This document shows positions 1 to 5,933 of a DNA stretch of 10,325 nucleotides, one piece after another; the first letter of the stretch is position 1; each line of letters opens with the position of its first letter. This stretch comes from Pontimonas sp. (lineage in GTDB: Bacteria; Actinomycetota; Actinomycetes; Actinomycetales; Microbacteriaceae). The translations under genes were made by a program, and so were the position numbers. Where the stretch lies: the NCBI GenBank assembly GCA_023263045.1, contig JALQXU010000027.1:1-10325 (forward strand), written 5' to 3'. The notes beneath the pieces were generated by a model. It did no database searches. It was not told the origin of the DNA and saw only the letters and a program-made list of their open reading frames with translations.

Positions 1-159
1 CGCTGAAAGCATCTAAGCGGGAAGCCGGCCTCAAGATGAGATTTCCATGCCCTTCGGGGCGAGAGGCTCCCAGTAGACGACTGGGTTGATAGGCCGGATG
101 TGGAAGTGGGGACTAACGACCCATGCAGCTGACCGGTACTAATAAGCCGATAACTTGAC
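1..159 (+). rRNA. 23S ribosomal RNA, 3' end (partial)
   Basis: This is the last ~160 nt of a 23S rRNA gene, cut off by the left edge of the window. It opens with the conserved block CGCTGAAAGCATCTAAGCG. It also contains the conserved GTTGATAGGCCGG block (around 84-99) and the near-terminal ACCGGTACTAATAAGCCGA block (around 132-150). The product is the large-subunit RNA that forms the peptidyl-transferase centre. The mature 3' end is placed near 159 by comparison with remembered 23S ends and could be off by several bases. It lies upstream of 5S on the same strand, the standard 16S-23S-5S order. Confidence 0.95.
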
Positions 160-259
160 ACCACATGAGTGGTGCTCGCGTCCACTTTGTGGTTCTCGAT
201 TTACGGTCGAGAACCGATCGGCAACCATTGGGTTGCCCTCAGACTGATAAATCAATAGT
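160..259 (+). other. 23S-5S internal transcribed spacer with three hairpins
   Basis: This transcribed spacer between the 23S and 5S genes is about 100 nt long and contains no tRNA. It holds three perfect stem-loops: CACCAC/GTGGTG (159-174, loop ATGA), GGTTCTCGA/TCGAGAACC (191-215, 7-nt loop) and GGCAACC/GGTTGCC (220-237, loop ATTG). The stretch GCTCGCGTCCACTTTGTGG (174-192) resembles a block I recall just after 23S in many actinobacteria. The likely role is in rRNA processing, for example as ribonuclease-accessible structure or part of the 23S flanking stem; that role is inferred. The first hairpin begins at the estimated 23S end and may include its last bases. Confidence 0.75.
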
Positions 260-378
260 GTTTCGGCGGCCATAGCGAAGGGGAAACGCCCGGTTACATT
301 CCGAACCCGGAAGCTAAGACCTTCAGCGCCGATGGTACTGCGAGGGGGACCTCGTGGGAGAGTAGGACACCGCCGGAC
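260..378 (+). rRNA. rrf: 5S ribosomal RNA
   Basis: This is a complete 5S rRNA gene of about 119 nt. The 5' strand GTTTCGGCGG (260-269) pairs with the 3' strand CCGCCGGAC (370-378) to form helix I. The interior carries the conserved segments CCCGGTTACATTCCGAACC (289-307), GGAAGCTAAG (309-318) and GGGAGAGTAGGAC (356-368), which match the actinobacterial 5S pattern. The gene is the last of an rRNA operon whose 16S and most of 23S lie left of the window. A strong terminator follows within 10 nt. The exact mature ends are uncertain by one or two bases. Confidence 0.95.
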
Positions 379-387
379 TTCTTTGTG

Positions 388-416
388 AAATGGCCACCCG
401 CAAGGGTGGCCATTTT
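388..416 (+). terminator. Rho-independent terminator of the rRNA operon
   Basis: A perfect 12-bp stem (AAATGGCCACCC at 388-399 with GGGTGGCCATTT at 404-415) closes on a GCAA tetraloop of the stable GNRA type. The T-run at 413-416 is short and partly inside the stem. This is a typical strong intrinsic terminator placed 10 nt after 5S. The T-run ends only 20 nt before the ATG of the next gene, so that gene needs either read-through or a promoter squeezed against the terminator. Confidence 0.93.
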
Positions 417-436
417 GCGTTAATTAGGACACCGTG

Positions 437-1351
437 ATGACAGAGAACTCAAGACCATCCTCAGGAGATCGTCGACCCCGGAAGCCCGGTGGGCGACGCC
501 CTGCGGGTGCCGATGGTGCGCGGTCGGAGAGATCGAGGTCGTCCAGACCTCGGGATGGGGAGCGCCGTGGTCGACCCGGTTCTACGGGTCAACCTTTCGA
601 GAAACGCAGGAGCCCGCGTCCCCCTCGAGACCAGGAACTCACTCCTCCGCCCCGTCACGATGACCCTCCTGTTGACGCAGATGTGACGCCTGGTGAACTG
701 GATCGCTCCGCCTGGCGAGAGCTCAAAGCCCTCACGAAGGAGAACGCCGAATGGGTTGCAGGACACCTGGTGATGGCCTCCCGTGTGGTGGATGATGACC
801 CTGAGCGCGCCCACAAACACGCACTAGCTGCCTCGAGACGGGCAGGACGCATACCTGTCGTCCGGGAGACGGTGGGAATCACCGCGTATTTGGTGGGAGA
901 TTTTGCCCTGGCTTTGAGGGAGCTTCGGACCTATCGCAGGTTGTCGGGAAGTAATGATCAGGTCCCCATGATGGTCGATTGCGAGAGGGGGCTTGGTCGT
1001 CCCGAGAAAGCCCTCGAATTAGCCGGCGAAGTGAATCGAACGCAGTTGGCTCCCCCCATCGCTGTTGAGCTGGCTATTGCCCGGTCGGGCGCCCGTCTGG
1101 ATTTGGGCCAACTCGAGCTGGCCCTGAGTGAATTGGAGATTCCCCAACTCAACCCTGATGTTGCCTACTCGTTCTCACCCGCTCTATTCGACTCCTATGC
1201 CACGATCCTCAGCCTGATGGGCAAAGAAGCAGAGGCCGAGCGGTGGGGCGACCTCGCGAATCGAGCCGCTGAAGCACTGGAGTCGGCTCAGGATGATGGG
1301 GACGAGGACATCGTCGTCGTCGAGATGCCTCTGGAGGATGAGGGTGCCTAA
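437..1351 (+). CDS. TPR-like protein with basic disordered N-terminus (Rv1691 family)
   Basis: The product is a 304-residue protein of unknown biochemical role. Residues 1 to about 68 are low-complexity and rich in Arg, Pro, Gly and Ser, and look disordered and able to bind nucleic acid. Residues ~88-280 are helical with tetratricopeptide-like features, including DDDPERAHKHALAASRRAGR, a YLVGDFALALRELR helix pair and GRPEKALELAGEV. The tail (284-304) is strongly acidic. There is no signal peptide or membrane segment. By sequence character and gene order it corresponds to M. tuberculosis Rv1691. Start choice: AGGA at 426-429 lies 7 nt before ATG 437, which fits better than the in-frame GTG at 434, 4 nt away. 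The 3' end overlaps the next gene by 8 nt. The basic N-terminus and the rRNA context make an RNA- or ribosome-related role possible, but that is speculation. Confidence 0.85.
   Translation: MTENSRPSSGDRRPRKPGGRRPAGADGARSERSRSSRPRDGERRGRPGSTGQPFEKRRSPRPPRDQELTPPPRHDDPPVDADVTPGELDRSAWRELKALTKENAEWVAGHLVMASRVVDDDPERAHKHALAASRRAGRIPVVRETVGITAYLVGDFALALRELRTYRRLSGSNDQVPMMVDCERGLGRPEKALELAGEVNRTQLAPPIAVELAIARSGARLDLGQLELALSELEIPQLNPDVAYSFSPALFDSYATILSLMGKEAEAERWGDLANRAAEALESAQDDGDEDIVVVEMPLEDEGA
1333..1337 (+). promoter_or_regulatory. Ribosome binding site fixing the HAD phosphatase start
   Basis: GGAGG lies inside the 3' end of the upstream gene, 6 nt before GTG 1344. An in-frame ATG at 1338 directly abuts the motif and could not be used with it, and ATGs at 1293 and 1296 have no comparable motif. 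This argues for GTG 1344 and an 8-nt overlap between the genes, suggesting translational coupling. Confidence 0.7.
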
Positions 1352-2348
1352 GGGAACACCTCTGACCGGCGTCGATCTGGTGCTGGCGGATCTCGATGGC
1401 GTGCTTTATCAGGGGCAACGTCCGATTCCGCATGCTGTGGAGTCTGTGCGTAAGGCAGGTAAAGGCGCACAGGTGGGCTACATCACCAACAATGCGTCTC
1501 GAACTCCCGCCTCGGTTGCCGAGCAAATCACCCAGCTGGGACTCCCCGCGACCGCCGATGACGTCGTGACCTCACCACAGGCTGCCCTGAGGGTGCTCTC
1601 TCGACTGGTTCCGGCGGGTTCTCTTGTTCTTGTCGTCGGCGGTCCTGGACTCAGTAGCGAGGTGGAGAGGGCAGGTTTTCGCATCACGCGCGTGGCAGAC
1701 GATTCTCCAGATGCTGTCATTCAAGGTTTTTCGCCCGAAGTGGGCTGGAGTGATTTAGCGCAGGCATCCTTCGCATTGCAGCGTCGCCCCGAGATTCCGT
1801 GGGTTGCGACTAACACGGATTGGTCTATCCCTGTGGAGGGTGGAGTTGCACCAGGAAATGGTGCGTTGGTGTCGGCTGTCCACCTGGCTGTGGGGAGGCT
1901 CGCAACTTTTGCCGGCAAGCCGGAGAAAGAAATCTTTGATGTCGCCCTGGAGCGCTTTGGTCCAATCGGTGATGCCCTGATGATTGGTGACCGCCTTGAC
2001 ACCGACATTCTGGGAGCCAATCGCGCCGGAATCCGCTCGGCACTGGTGCTGACCGGTATCGATACCCCCAAAACTTTGTTGGCCAGTGAAGAGTCGCAGC
2101 GACCCACTTATGTGTTGGAGGACTTGCGAGATCTGCATAAGCCCTATCCGGAAATAATCCGGTCCGAGGACTCCGACGGTGTTCTAACTGTGGAGGTCGG
2201 TCGAGCCGTCGTTCGCCGGAAAGGTCACGTGATCAGGGTTGCCAGGCCCGGCCGAAAAATTGACCTCATTCGTGCGGGAGCGACCATCATTCACGACTCA
2301 GGTTTGAAGATTTTCGGGCTCGACGTCGATCCGCAGATATATTCGTGA
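1344..2348 (+). CDS. HAD-superfamily phosphatase (class IIA, Rv1692-like)
   Basis: This 334-residue protein belongs to the NagD/phosphoglycolate phosphatase-like HAD subgroup. All four HAD motifs are visible: motif I ADLDGVLY with nucleophile D16 and acid/base D18; motif II ITNNAS (T48); motif III lysine in AGKPEKEIF (K192); and motif IV GDRLDTD (D216, D221), which binds Mg2+. The cap domain lies between motifs II and III. About 75 residues follow the HAD core (about 260-334, from LEDLRDL to the end) and are not part of the catalytic fold. The M. tuberculosis gene at this position, Rv1692, has been reported as a glycerol-3-phosphate phosphatase that recycles phospholipid head groups. Carrying that substrate over is inference from position and family. 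The protein should be cytoplasmic. GTG 1344 is the preferred start; from ATG 1293 it would be 351 residues. Confidence 0.9.
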   Translation: MPKGTPLTGVDLVLADLDGVLYQGQRPIPHAVESVRKAGKGAQVGYITNNASRTPASVAEQITQLGLPATADDVVTSPQAALRVLSRLVPAGSLVLVVGGPGLSSEVERAGFRITRVADDSPDAVIQGFSPEVGWSDLAQASFALQRRPEIPWVATNTDWSIPVEGGVAPGNGALVSAVHLAVGRLATFAGKPEKEIFDVALERFGPIGDALMIGDRLDTDILGANRAGIRSALVLTGIDTPKTLLASEESQRPTYVLEDLRDLHKPYPEIIRSEDSDGVLTVEVGRAVVRRKGHVIRVARPGRKIDLIRAGATIIHDSGLKIFGLDVDPQIYS

Positions 2349-2356
2349 GGGTGAGT

Positions 2357-2485
2357 ATGGATTCCACACAGTGGGAAGAGCGCCTCGATGCGCTCCGTAA
2401 TCTTCCCCTCGCCGATCGTGCGGATGCGTTGGGTGCTCTGTATGACGAGGTGAAAGACATGCTCGATCAGCCCGAATCCGAGTAA
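2357..2485 (+). CDS. Small conserved acidic protein, 42 residues (Rv1693 position)
   Basis: A short reading frame begins with ATG 2357 and ends with TAA 2483-2485. It encodes 42 residues starting MDSTQWEERLDALRNLPLAD and ending DMLDQPESE. GAGGG (2347-2351), overlapping the stop of the phosphatase gene, sits 5 nt before the ATG and is a good ribosome binding site. The product is acidic and predicted to be mostly helical (EERLDALRNL and ADALGALYDEVKDML), with no cysteines and no membrane segment. M. tuberculosis has a small gene, Rv1693, at exactly this position between the HAD phosphatase and tlyA. Its function is unknown to me. It fills a gap that would otherwise separate phosphatase and tlyA by 145 nt, and ends 8 nt before tlyA. 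Confidence 0.8.
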   Translation: MDSTQWEERLDALRNLPLADRADALGALYDEVKDMLDQPESE

Positions 2486-2493
2486 CGCTTCTC

Positions 2494-3276
2494 GTGCGAC
2501 TTGATCACGCGCTCGTTCAGCGGGGTCTTGTGGACTCGCGAACGAAGGCTCAGCGTCGGATTCGCTCGGGCGATGTCACCGTGGACGGTGTTGTGGTGAC
2601 GAAGGTCTCTCACGATGTCTCCCATGATGCGGTGATTCACGTGGCAGGAGACCCCGAATACGTAGGGCGAGGTGCGCTCAAACTCCGTGCCGCCCTGGAG
2701 GAGTGGGATATCGGTGTCCGGGACCGCGTTAGCTTGGATGTCGGAGCGTCAACAGGCGGATTCACCCAAGTTCTTCTCGAAAACGGTGCACGTCGCGTCA
2801 TCGCTCTTGATGTCGGAAGGGATCAATTACACCCTTCGGTGAGAGAAGACCCTCGGGTTTCGGTCGTCGAGGGTTTCAATGTTCGAGAGCTCACCGGCCC
2901 GTGGTGGTCGCGCGAAATCGGGGAGGTGCCCACGCTCATCACGTGTGATGTGAGCTTTATCTCGCTCTCCCAGGTGCTTCCTGCGGTGACCACTGCTGTT
3001 GGGCTGTGTGACTGGCTTGTCTTGATCAAGCCGCAATTCGAGGTTGGAAGAGGGGGAGTCAAAGACGGGATTGTTCGCGAACCTGATTTGCGCGCTGGAG
3101 CCATCCAATCTGTCTTGGACAACGCCGAGAGTCTTGGCCTTCGTGCGAGGGGAATCATTGGTTCGCCGATCTCCGGGGAGGCTGGAAATAGGGAGTATCT
3201 GTGCTGGCTGAGTCCCACTCACGGGCGTAATCCGTCACAATGGTCAGAACAGATTCACCAACTGGCTCATTCATAG
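2494..3276 (+). CDS. tlyA: TlyA family rRNA (cytidine-2'-O)-methyltransferase
   Basis: The 260-residue protein has an N-terminal S4 RNA-binding domain (about 1-50, from MRLDHALVQRGLVDSRTKAQ) and an RrmJ/FtsJ-type methyltransferase domain. The SAM-binding motif is DVGASTGGF (82-90). The family K-D-K-E tetrad is present as K63, D152 (in CDVSFISLSQ), K179 (in LIKPQFEVG) and E234 (in GNREYLCWL). TlyA enzymes 2'-O-methylate cytidine 1920 of 23S rRNA, and the longer type II enzymes also methylate C1409 of 16S rRNA, which affects capreomycin and viomycin sensitivity. This copy starts at MRLDHAL, lacking the extra basic residues (ARRA) that precede the matching point in the mycobacterial enzyme. The linker is PEYV where the mycobacterial protein has RAWV. 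No start codon extends it just upstream. The ribosome binding site is weak, so translation may be coupled to the 42-residue gene 8 nt upstream. Confidence 0.95.
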   Translation: MRLDHALVQRGLVDSRTKAQRRIRSGDVTVDGVVVTKVSHDVSHDAVIHVAGDPEYVGRGALKLRAALEEWDIGVRDRVSLDVGASTGGFTQVLLENGARRVIALDVGRDQLHPSVREDPRVSVVEGFNVRELTGPWWSREIGEVPTLITCDVSFISLSQVLPAVTTAVGLCDWLVLIKPQFEVGRGGVKDGIVREPDLRAGAIQSVLDNAESLGLRARGIIGSPISGEAGNREYLCWLSPTHGRNPSQWSEQIHQLAHS

Positions 3277-3289
3277 GCTGGAGATCCTG

Positions 3290-4192
3290 ATGTCAGCGAA
3301 ACGGCACATGCTCGTCGTGGCCCACACCGGTCGTGAGGATGCTCTGCGCGCTGCCATTACAGTGTGTGATCAGCTCTCGGGTGCCGGCCTCACGCCTGTT
3401 GTTGCGCCCCATCAGGCTCCAGAATTTCGCTCCCACTTTGACGGTGAGCTTCTTTTGCTGGGAGAGGATGTTGCGCTGGCGGAGGTGGAACTGACCATCG
3501 TGTTGGGCGGCGATGGAACGATTCTGGGAGCCGCGGAGTTAACCCGGGGTTCGAGTGCACCCTTGTTGGGAATCAATCACGGTCACGTGGGGTTCCTGGC
3601 CGAGAGCGAAAAAGATGACCTCTCGTGGACTGTGCAGCAGGCCCTCGGGGGTGAATACGACGTTGATGAGCGGCTCGTTCTCGATGTTGCTGTCACTCAC
3701 GGTGGCGAGGAAGTGTTCCGGAGTTTTGCGCTCAACGAGGCGACCCTCGAAAAAGCGTCACGAGCGCGCATGATTGAGGTGGCTCTCGAGGTGGATGGTC
3801 GCCCCATTTCCGCGTTTGGAGCCGACGGAGTCGTGATGTCCACTCCGACCGGTTCTACCGCGTACTCGTTCTCCGCTGGAGGCCCGATCGTGTGGCCAGG
3901 AGTGGAGGCGCTCCTCATGGTGCCCCTATCAGCTCATGCGCTCTTTGCCCGACCTCTCGTGGTGGGGCCCGACTCGGTGATGGTGGTGGAGCTTCTTGAA
4001 CGCTCCTCTGCCCATGCCGTGTTGTGGTGCGATGGGAGACGAAGTGTGGAGATTCGCCCGGGTTCCCGTGTCCAGGCAACGAGAAGCCCACATCCGATTC
4101 GATTGGCGAGATTGCATCCCGGCCCCTTTACGGACCGCCTCGTTAATAAGTTCTCTTTGCCCGTCACCGGGTGGCGGGGCCCGGGGGAGTAG
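3290..4192 (+). CDS. nadK: NAD kinase
   Basis: The 300-residue ATP (or polyphosphate)-dependent NAD kinase makes NADP+ in the cytoplasm. It shows the GGDGT phosphate-donor motif (73-77) and the NHGHVGFLAE segment (96-105), corresponding to the usual N-x-G-x-x-GFL motif. The conserved NE pair (149-150) and the glycine-rich TPTGSTAYSFSAGGP nucleotide-binding motif (185-199) follow. Length is normal for the family, and the C-terminus ends in a short WRGPGE tail. ATG 3290 is preceded by GGAGA (3280-3284) with a 5-nt spacer. It lies 13 nt after tlyA and 6 nt before recN, and the tlyA-nadK-recN order is the one seen in M. tuberculosis (Rv1694-Rv1696). Confidence 0.96.
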   Translation: MSAKRHMLVVAHTGREDALRAAITVCDQLSGAGLTPVVAPHQAPEFRSHFDGELLLLGEDVALAEVELTIVLGGDGTILGAAELTRGSSAPLLGINHGHVGFLAESEKDDLSWTVQQALGGEYDVDERLVLDVAVTHGGEEVFRSFALNEATLEKASRARMIEVALEVDGRPISAFGADGVVMSTPTGSTAYSFSAGGPIVWPGVEALLMVPLSAHALFARPLVVGPDSVMVVELLERSSAHAVLWCDGRRSVEIRPGSRVQATRSPHPIRLARLHPGPFTDRLVNKFSLPVTGWRGPGE

Positions 4193-4197
4193 ACCCC
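4184..4197 (+). promoter_or_regulatory. GC stem across the recN ribosome binding site
   Basis: GGGG (4184-4187) can pair with CCCC (4194-4197) around a 6-nt loop, enclosing most of the GGAG ribosome binding site and ending 1 nt before the GTG start. A four-pair GC stem could lower recN initiation unless ribosomes finishing nadK open it. The pairing is direct from sequence; any regulatory effect is inference. Confidence 0.35.
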
Positions 4198-4198
4198 T

Positions 4199-5902
4199 GT
4201 GATTGTCGACATCACCATTTCCGACCTGGGAGTCATCTCCCAGGCGACACTTCCTTTGGGGCCTGGTCTCACAGTGGTGACAGGAGAGACGGGAGCCGGA
4301 AAGACCATGGTGGTGACCGCTCTGGGGCTTCTCTTGGGAGCGAGAGCCGACGCCGCTCGAGTTCGCTCAGGATCGTCTTCCAGCTGGGTGGAGGGAAGGT
4401 TTGCCCTCCAGGACTCACCCGGTGTGAAGGACAGAGCCGAGGAGTTGGGGGCTGCTCTCGATGATGACGAGTTGGTTCTCTCCCGCGAAGTCCAAGCAGA
4501 GGGGCGCTCCCGTGCAGTGGTAGGTGGGCGCAGTGTCCCTGTCTCGGCTCTGTCCGAGTTGGCTGAAGAGCTTGTCGTTATCCACGGTCAGAGTGATCAA
4601 ATACGACTCAAGTCTGAGGTTGCACAACGCGACTCGCTCGATCGCTTTGCGGGAGTCGAGTTGCATCGGGTGCTCACCGAGTATCGGGAGTCATTCGATC
4701 GCTATCGAGACCTTGCCAGGCGTCTTGAGGAATTGACCACTCAGGCTGATCAACGACGGCGCGAGGCCGAGGATCTTCGAGTGGCACTTGCCGATATTGA
4801 AGCGGTCTCTCCAGAGGCGGGGGAAGACGAGTCGCTGAAGGAAGCGATAACGAAACTCTCCAACACCGAAGAGTTACGAGCCGGAGTGGCTGGGGCCAAG
4901 CAGGCTCTCGCTTCGGACGATAGCGGACTGGATTCCACAGACGCCGTGACGCTGCTCGATGCTGCGCTTCGCGCCATCGAGAGGGTTGTGGGGGTGGACG
5001 CATCCTTGGAGAGCGTCCGAAATCAACTTGCAGATGCCAGCTATCAAGTTCAGGAAGTGAGCCAGTCTCTCGCTGGTTACGCTGCCAGTTTGGAAACCGG
5101 CACGGGGTTGTCCTTGGAGGATAGTCACGAGAGATTGGCTGCCATCACCGGCTTGATGAGGAAATTCGGCCCCACCCTCGATGACGTCCTCGATTATGCA
5201 CAGAAGGGTTCGCTGCGGCTTCTCGAGCTGGATCAAGATGAATCGACAATCGACCAGGTGGCGCGCGAGCTCGACGAGGTCCTGGAGAAGACACGGACCC
5301 TGGCGTCCCAGTTGAGCGCGCTTCGTCACCAGGCGGCGAGCTCGCTTGCGGAGCAGGTGACTCAGGAGCTCCCCGCTCTGGCTATGCCGACCGCCTCATT
5401 CCATGTTTCCCTGACGAGTGCGGAGGACCTCGCCGCTCACGGGGTGGACCAGGTCAGTTTTCTTCTCCAGGCACATCCGGGCTCCGACCCGTTGCCGCTC
5501 AACAAGGGCGCCTCGGGGGGTGAACTCTCTCGGGTGATGTTGGCCCTGGAGGTAGTGATTGCTGGCAGTGATCCCGTCCCCACCTTTGTTTTCGACGAAG
5601 TAGACGCCGGAGTGGGTGGCGCGAGTGCGCTCGAGATCGGCCGACGACTAGATCGATTGGCTCAGAATTCTCAAGTTATTGTCGTGACCCACCTAGCCCA
5701 GGTGGCGGCGTATGCCAATAACCACCTACTCGTCGTGAAAGACACCGACGGTCAGGTCACCACCTCGAGTGTGACGGTTCTCGAAGGTGACGACAGGGTC
5801 AAAGAGCTGGCCCGGATGCTCGGGGGCATGGAGGACTCTCACACCGCGCTGTCGCACGCGAAAGAGCTTCTGGAGAAAACTCATTCGGTGAGTCGTCGCT
5901 AA
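4199..5902 (+). CDS. recN: DNA repair protein RecN
   Basis: The 567-residue protein is an SMC-like ATPase acting early in double-strand break repair and recombination. The Walker A motif GETGAGKT lies at 29-36, close to the N-terminus as in SMC/Rad50 proteins. A coiled-coil middle region spans about 150-370. The C-terminal half has the ABC signature ASGGELSRVMLAL (438-450), Walker B FVFDEVDAGVGG (D466, E467) and the H-loop VTHLAQVAAYA. Length is typical. GTG 4199 is preceded by GGAG (4186-4189) with a 9-nt spacer and sits 6 nt after nadK. I see no LexA-type operator immediately upstream, so any SOS control would have to act on a distal promoter. Two small RNA hairpins flank the start and are listed separately. 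Confidence 0.96.
   Translation: MIVDITISDLGVISQATLPLGPGLTVVTGETGAGKTMVVTALGLLLGARADAARVRSGSSSSWVEGRFALQDSPGVKDRAEELGAALDDDELVLSREVQAEGRSRAVVGGRSVPVSALSELAEELVVIHGQSDQIRLKSEVAQRDSLDRFAGVELHRVLTEYRESFDRYRDLARRLEELTTQADQRRREAEDLRVALADIEAVSPEAGEDESLKEAITKLSNTEELRAGVAGAKQALASDDSGLDSTDAVTLLDAALRAIERVVGVDASLESVRNQLADASYQVQEVSQSLAGYAASLETGTGLSLEDSHERLAAITGLMRKFGPTLDDVLDYAQKGSLRLLELDQDESTIDQVARELDEVLEKTRTLASQLSALRHQAASSLAEQVTQELPALAMPTASFHVSLTSAEDLAAHGVDQVSFLLQAHPGSDPLPLNKGASGGELSRVMLALEVVIAGSDPVPTFVFDEVDAGVGGASALEIGRRLDRLAQNSQVIVVTHLAQVAAYANNHLLVVKDTDGQVTTSSVTVLEGDDRVKELARMLGGMEDSHTALSHAKELLEKTHSVSRR
4225..4244 (+). other. Perfect hairpin in the 5' coding region of recN
   Basis: CCTGGGAG (4225-4232) and CTCCCAGG (4237-4244) form an 8-bp perfect stem with a TCAT loop, 26 nt into recN. 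It overlaps the codons for residues DLGVISQA. No T-run follows, so it is not an intrinsic terminator. It could be chance in a GC-rich gene or an RNA element affecting early elongation. Confidence 0.4.
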
Positions 5903-5933
5903 GACCCGGGTTAATCAGTTACTGTTGAACTCC

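Noticed and set aside
1293..1343. Upstream extension of the HAD phosphatase to ATG 1293
   Set aside because: The extra residues (MMGTRTSSSSRCLWRMR) are out-of-frame reading of the upstream gene's acidic tail, and the good ribosome binding site (1333-1337) points to GTG 1344.
5903..5933. Attenuator or reiterative-transcription control of pyrG
   Set aside because: The 31-nt gap contains no hairpin with a T-tract and no convincing initiation region with a G-run at a promoter start. Nothing supports it beyond analogy with Bacillus.
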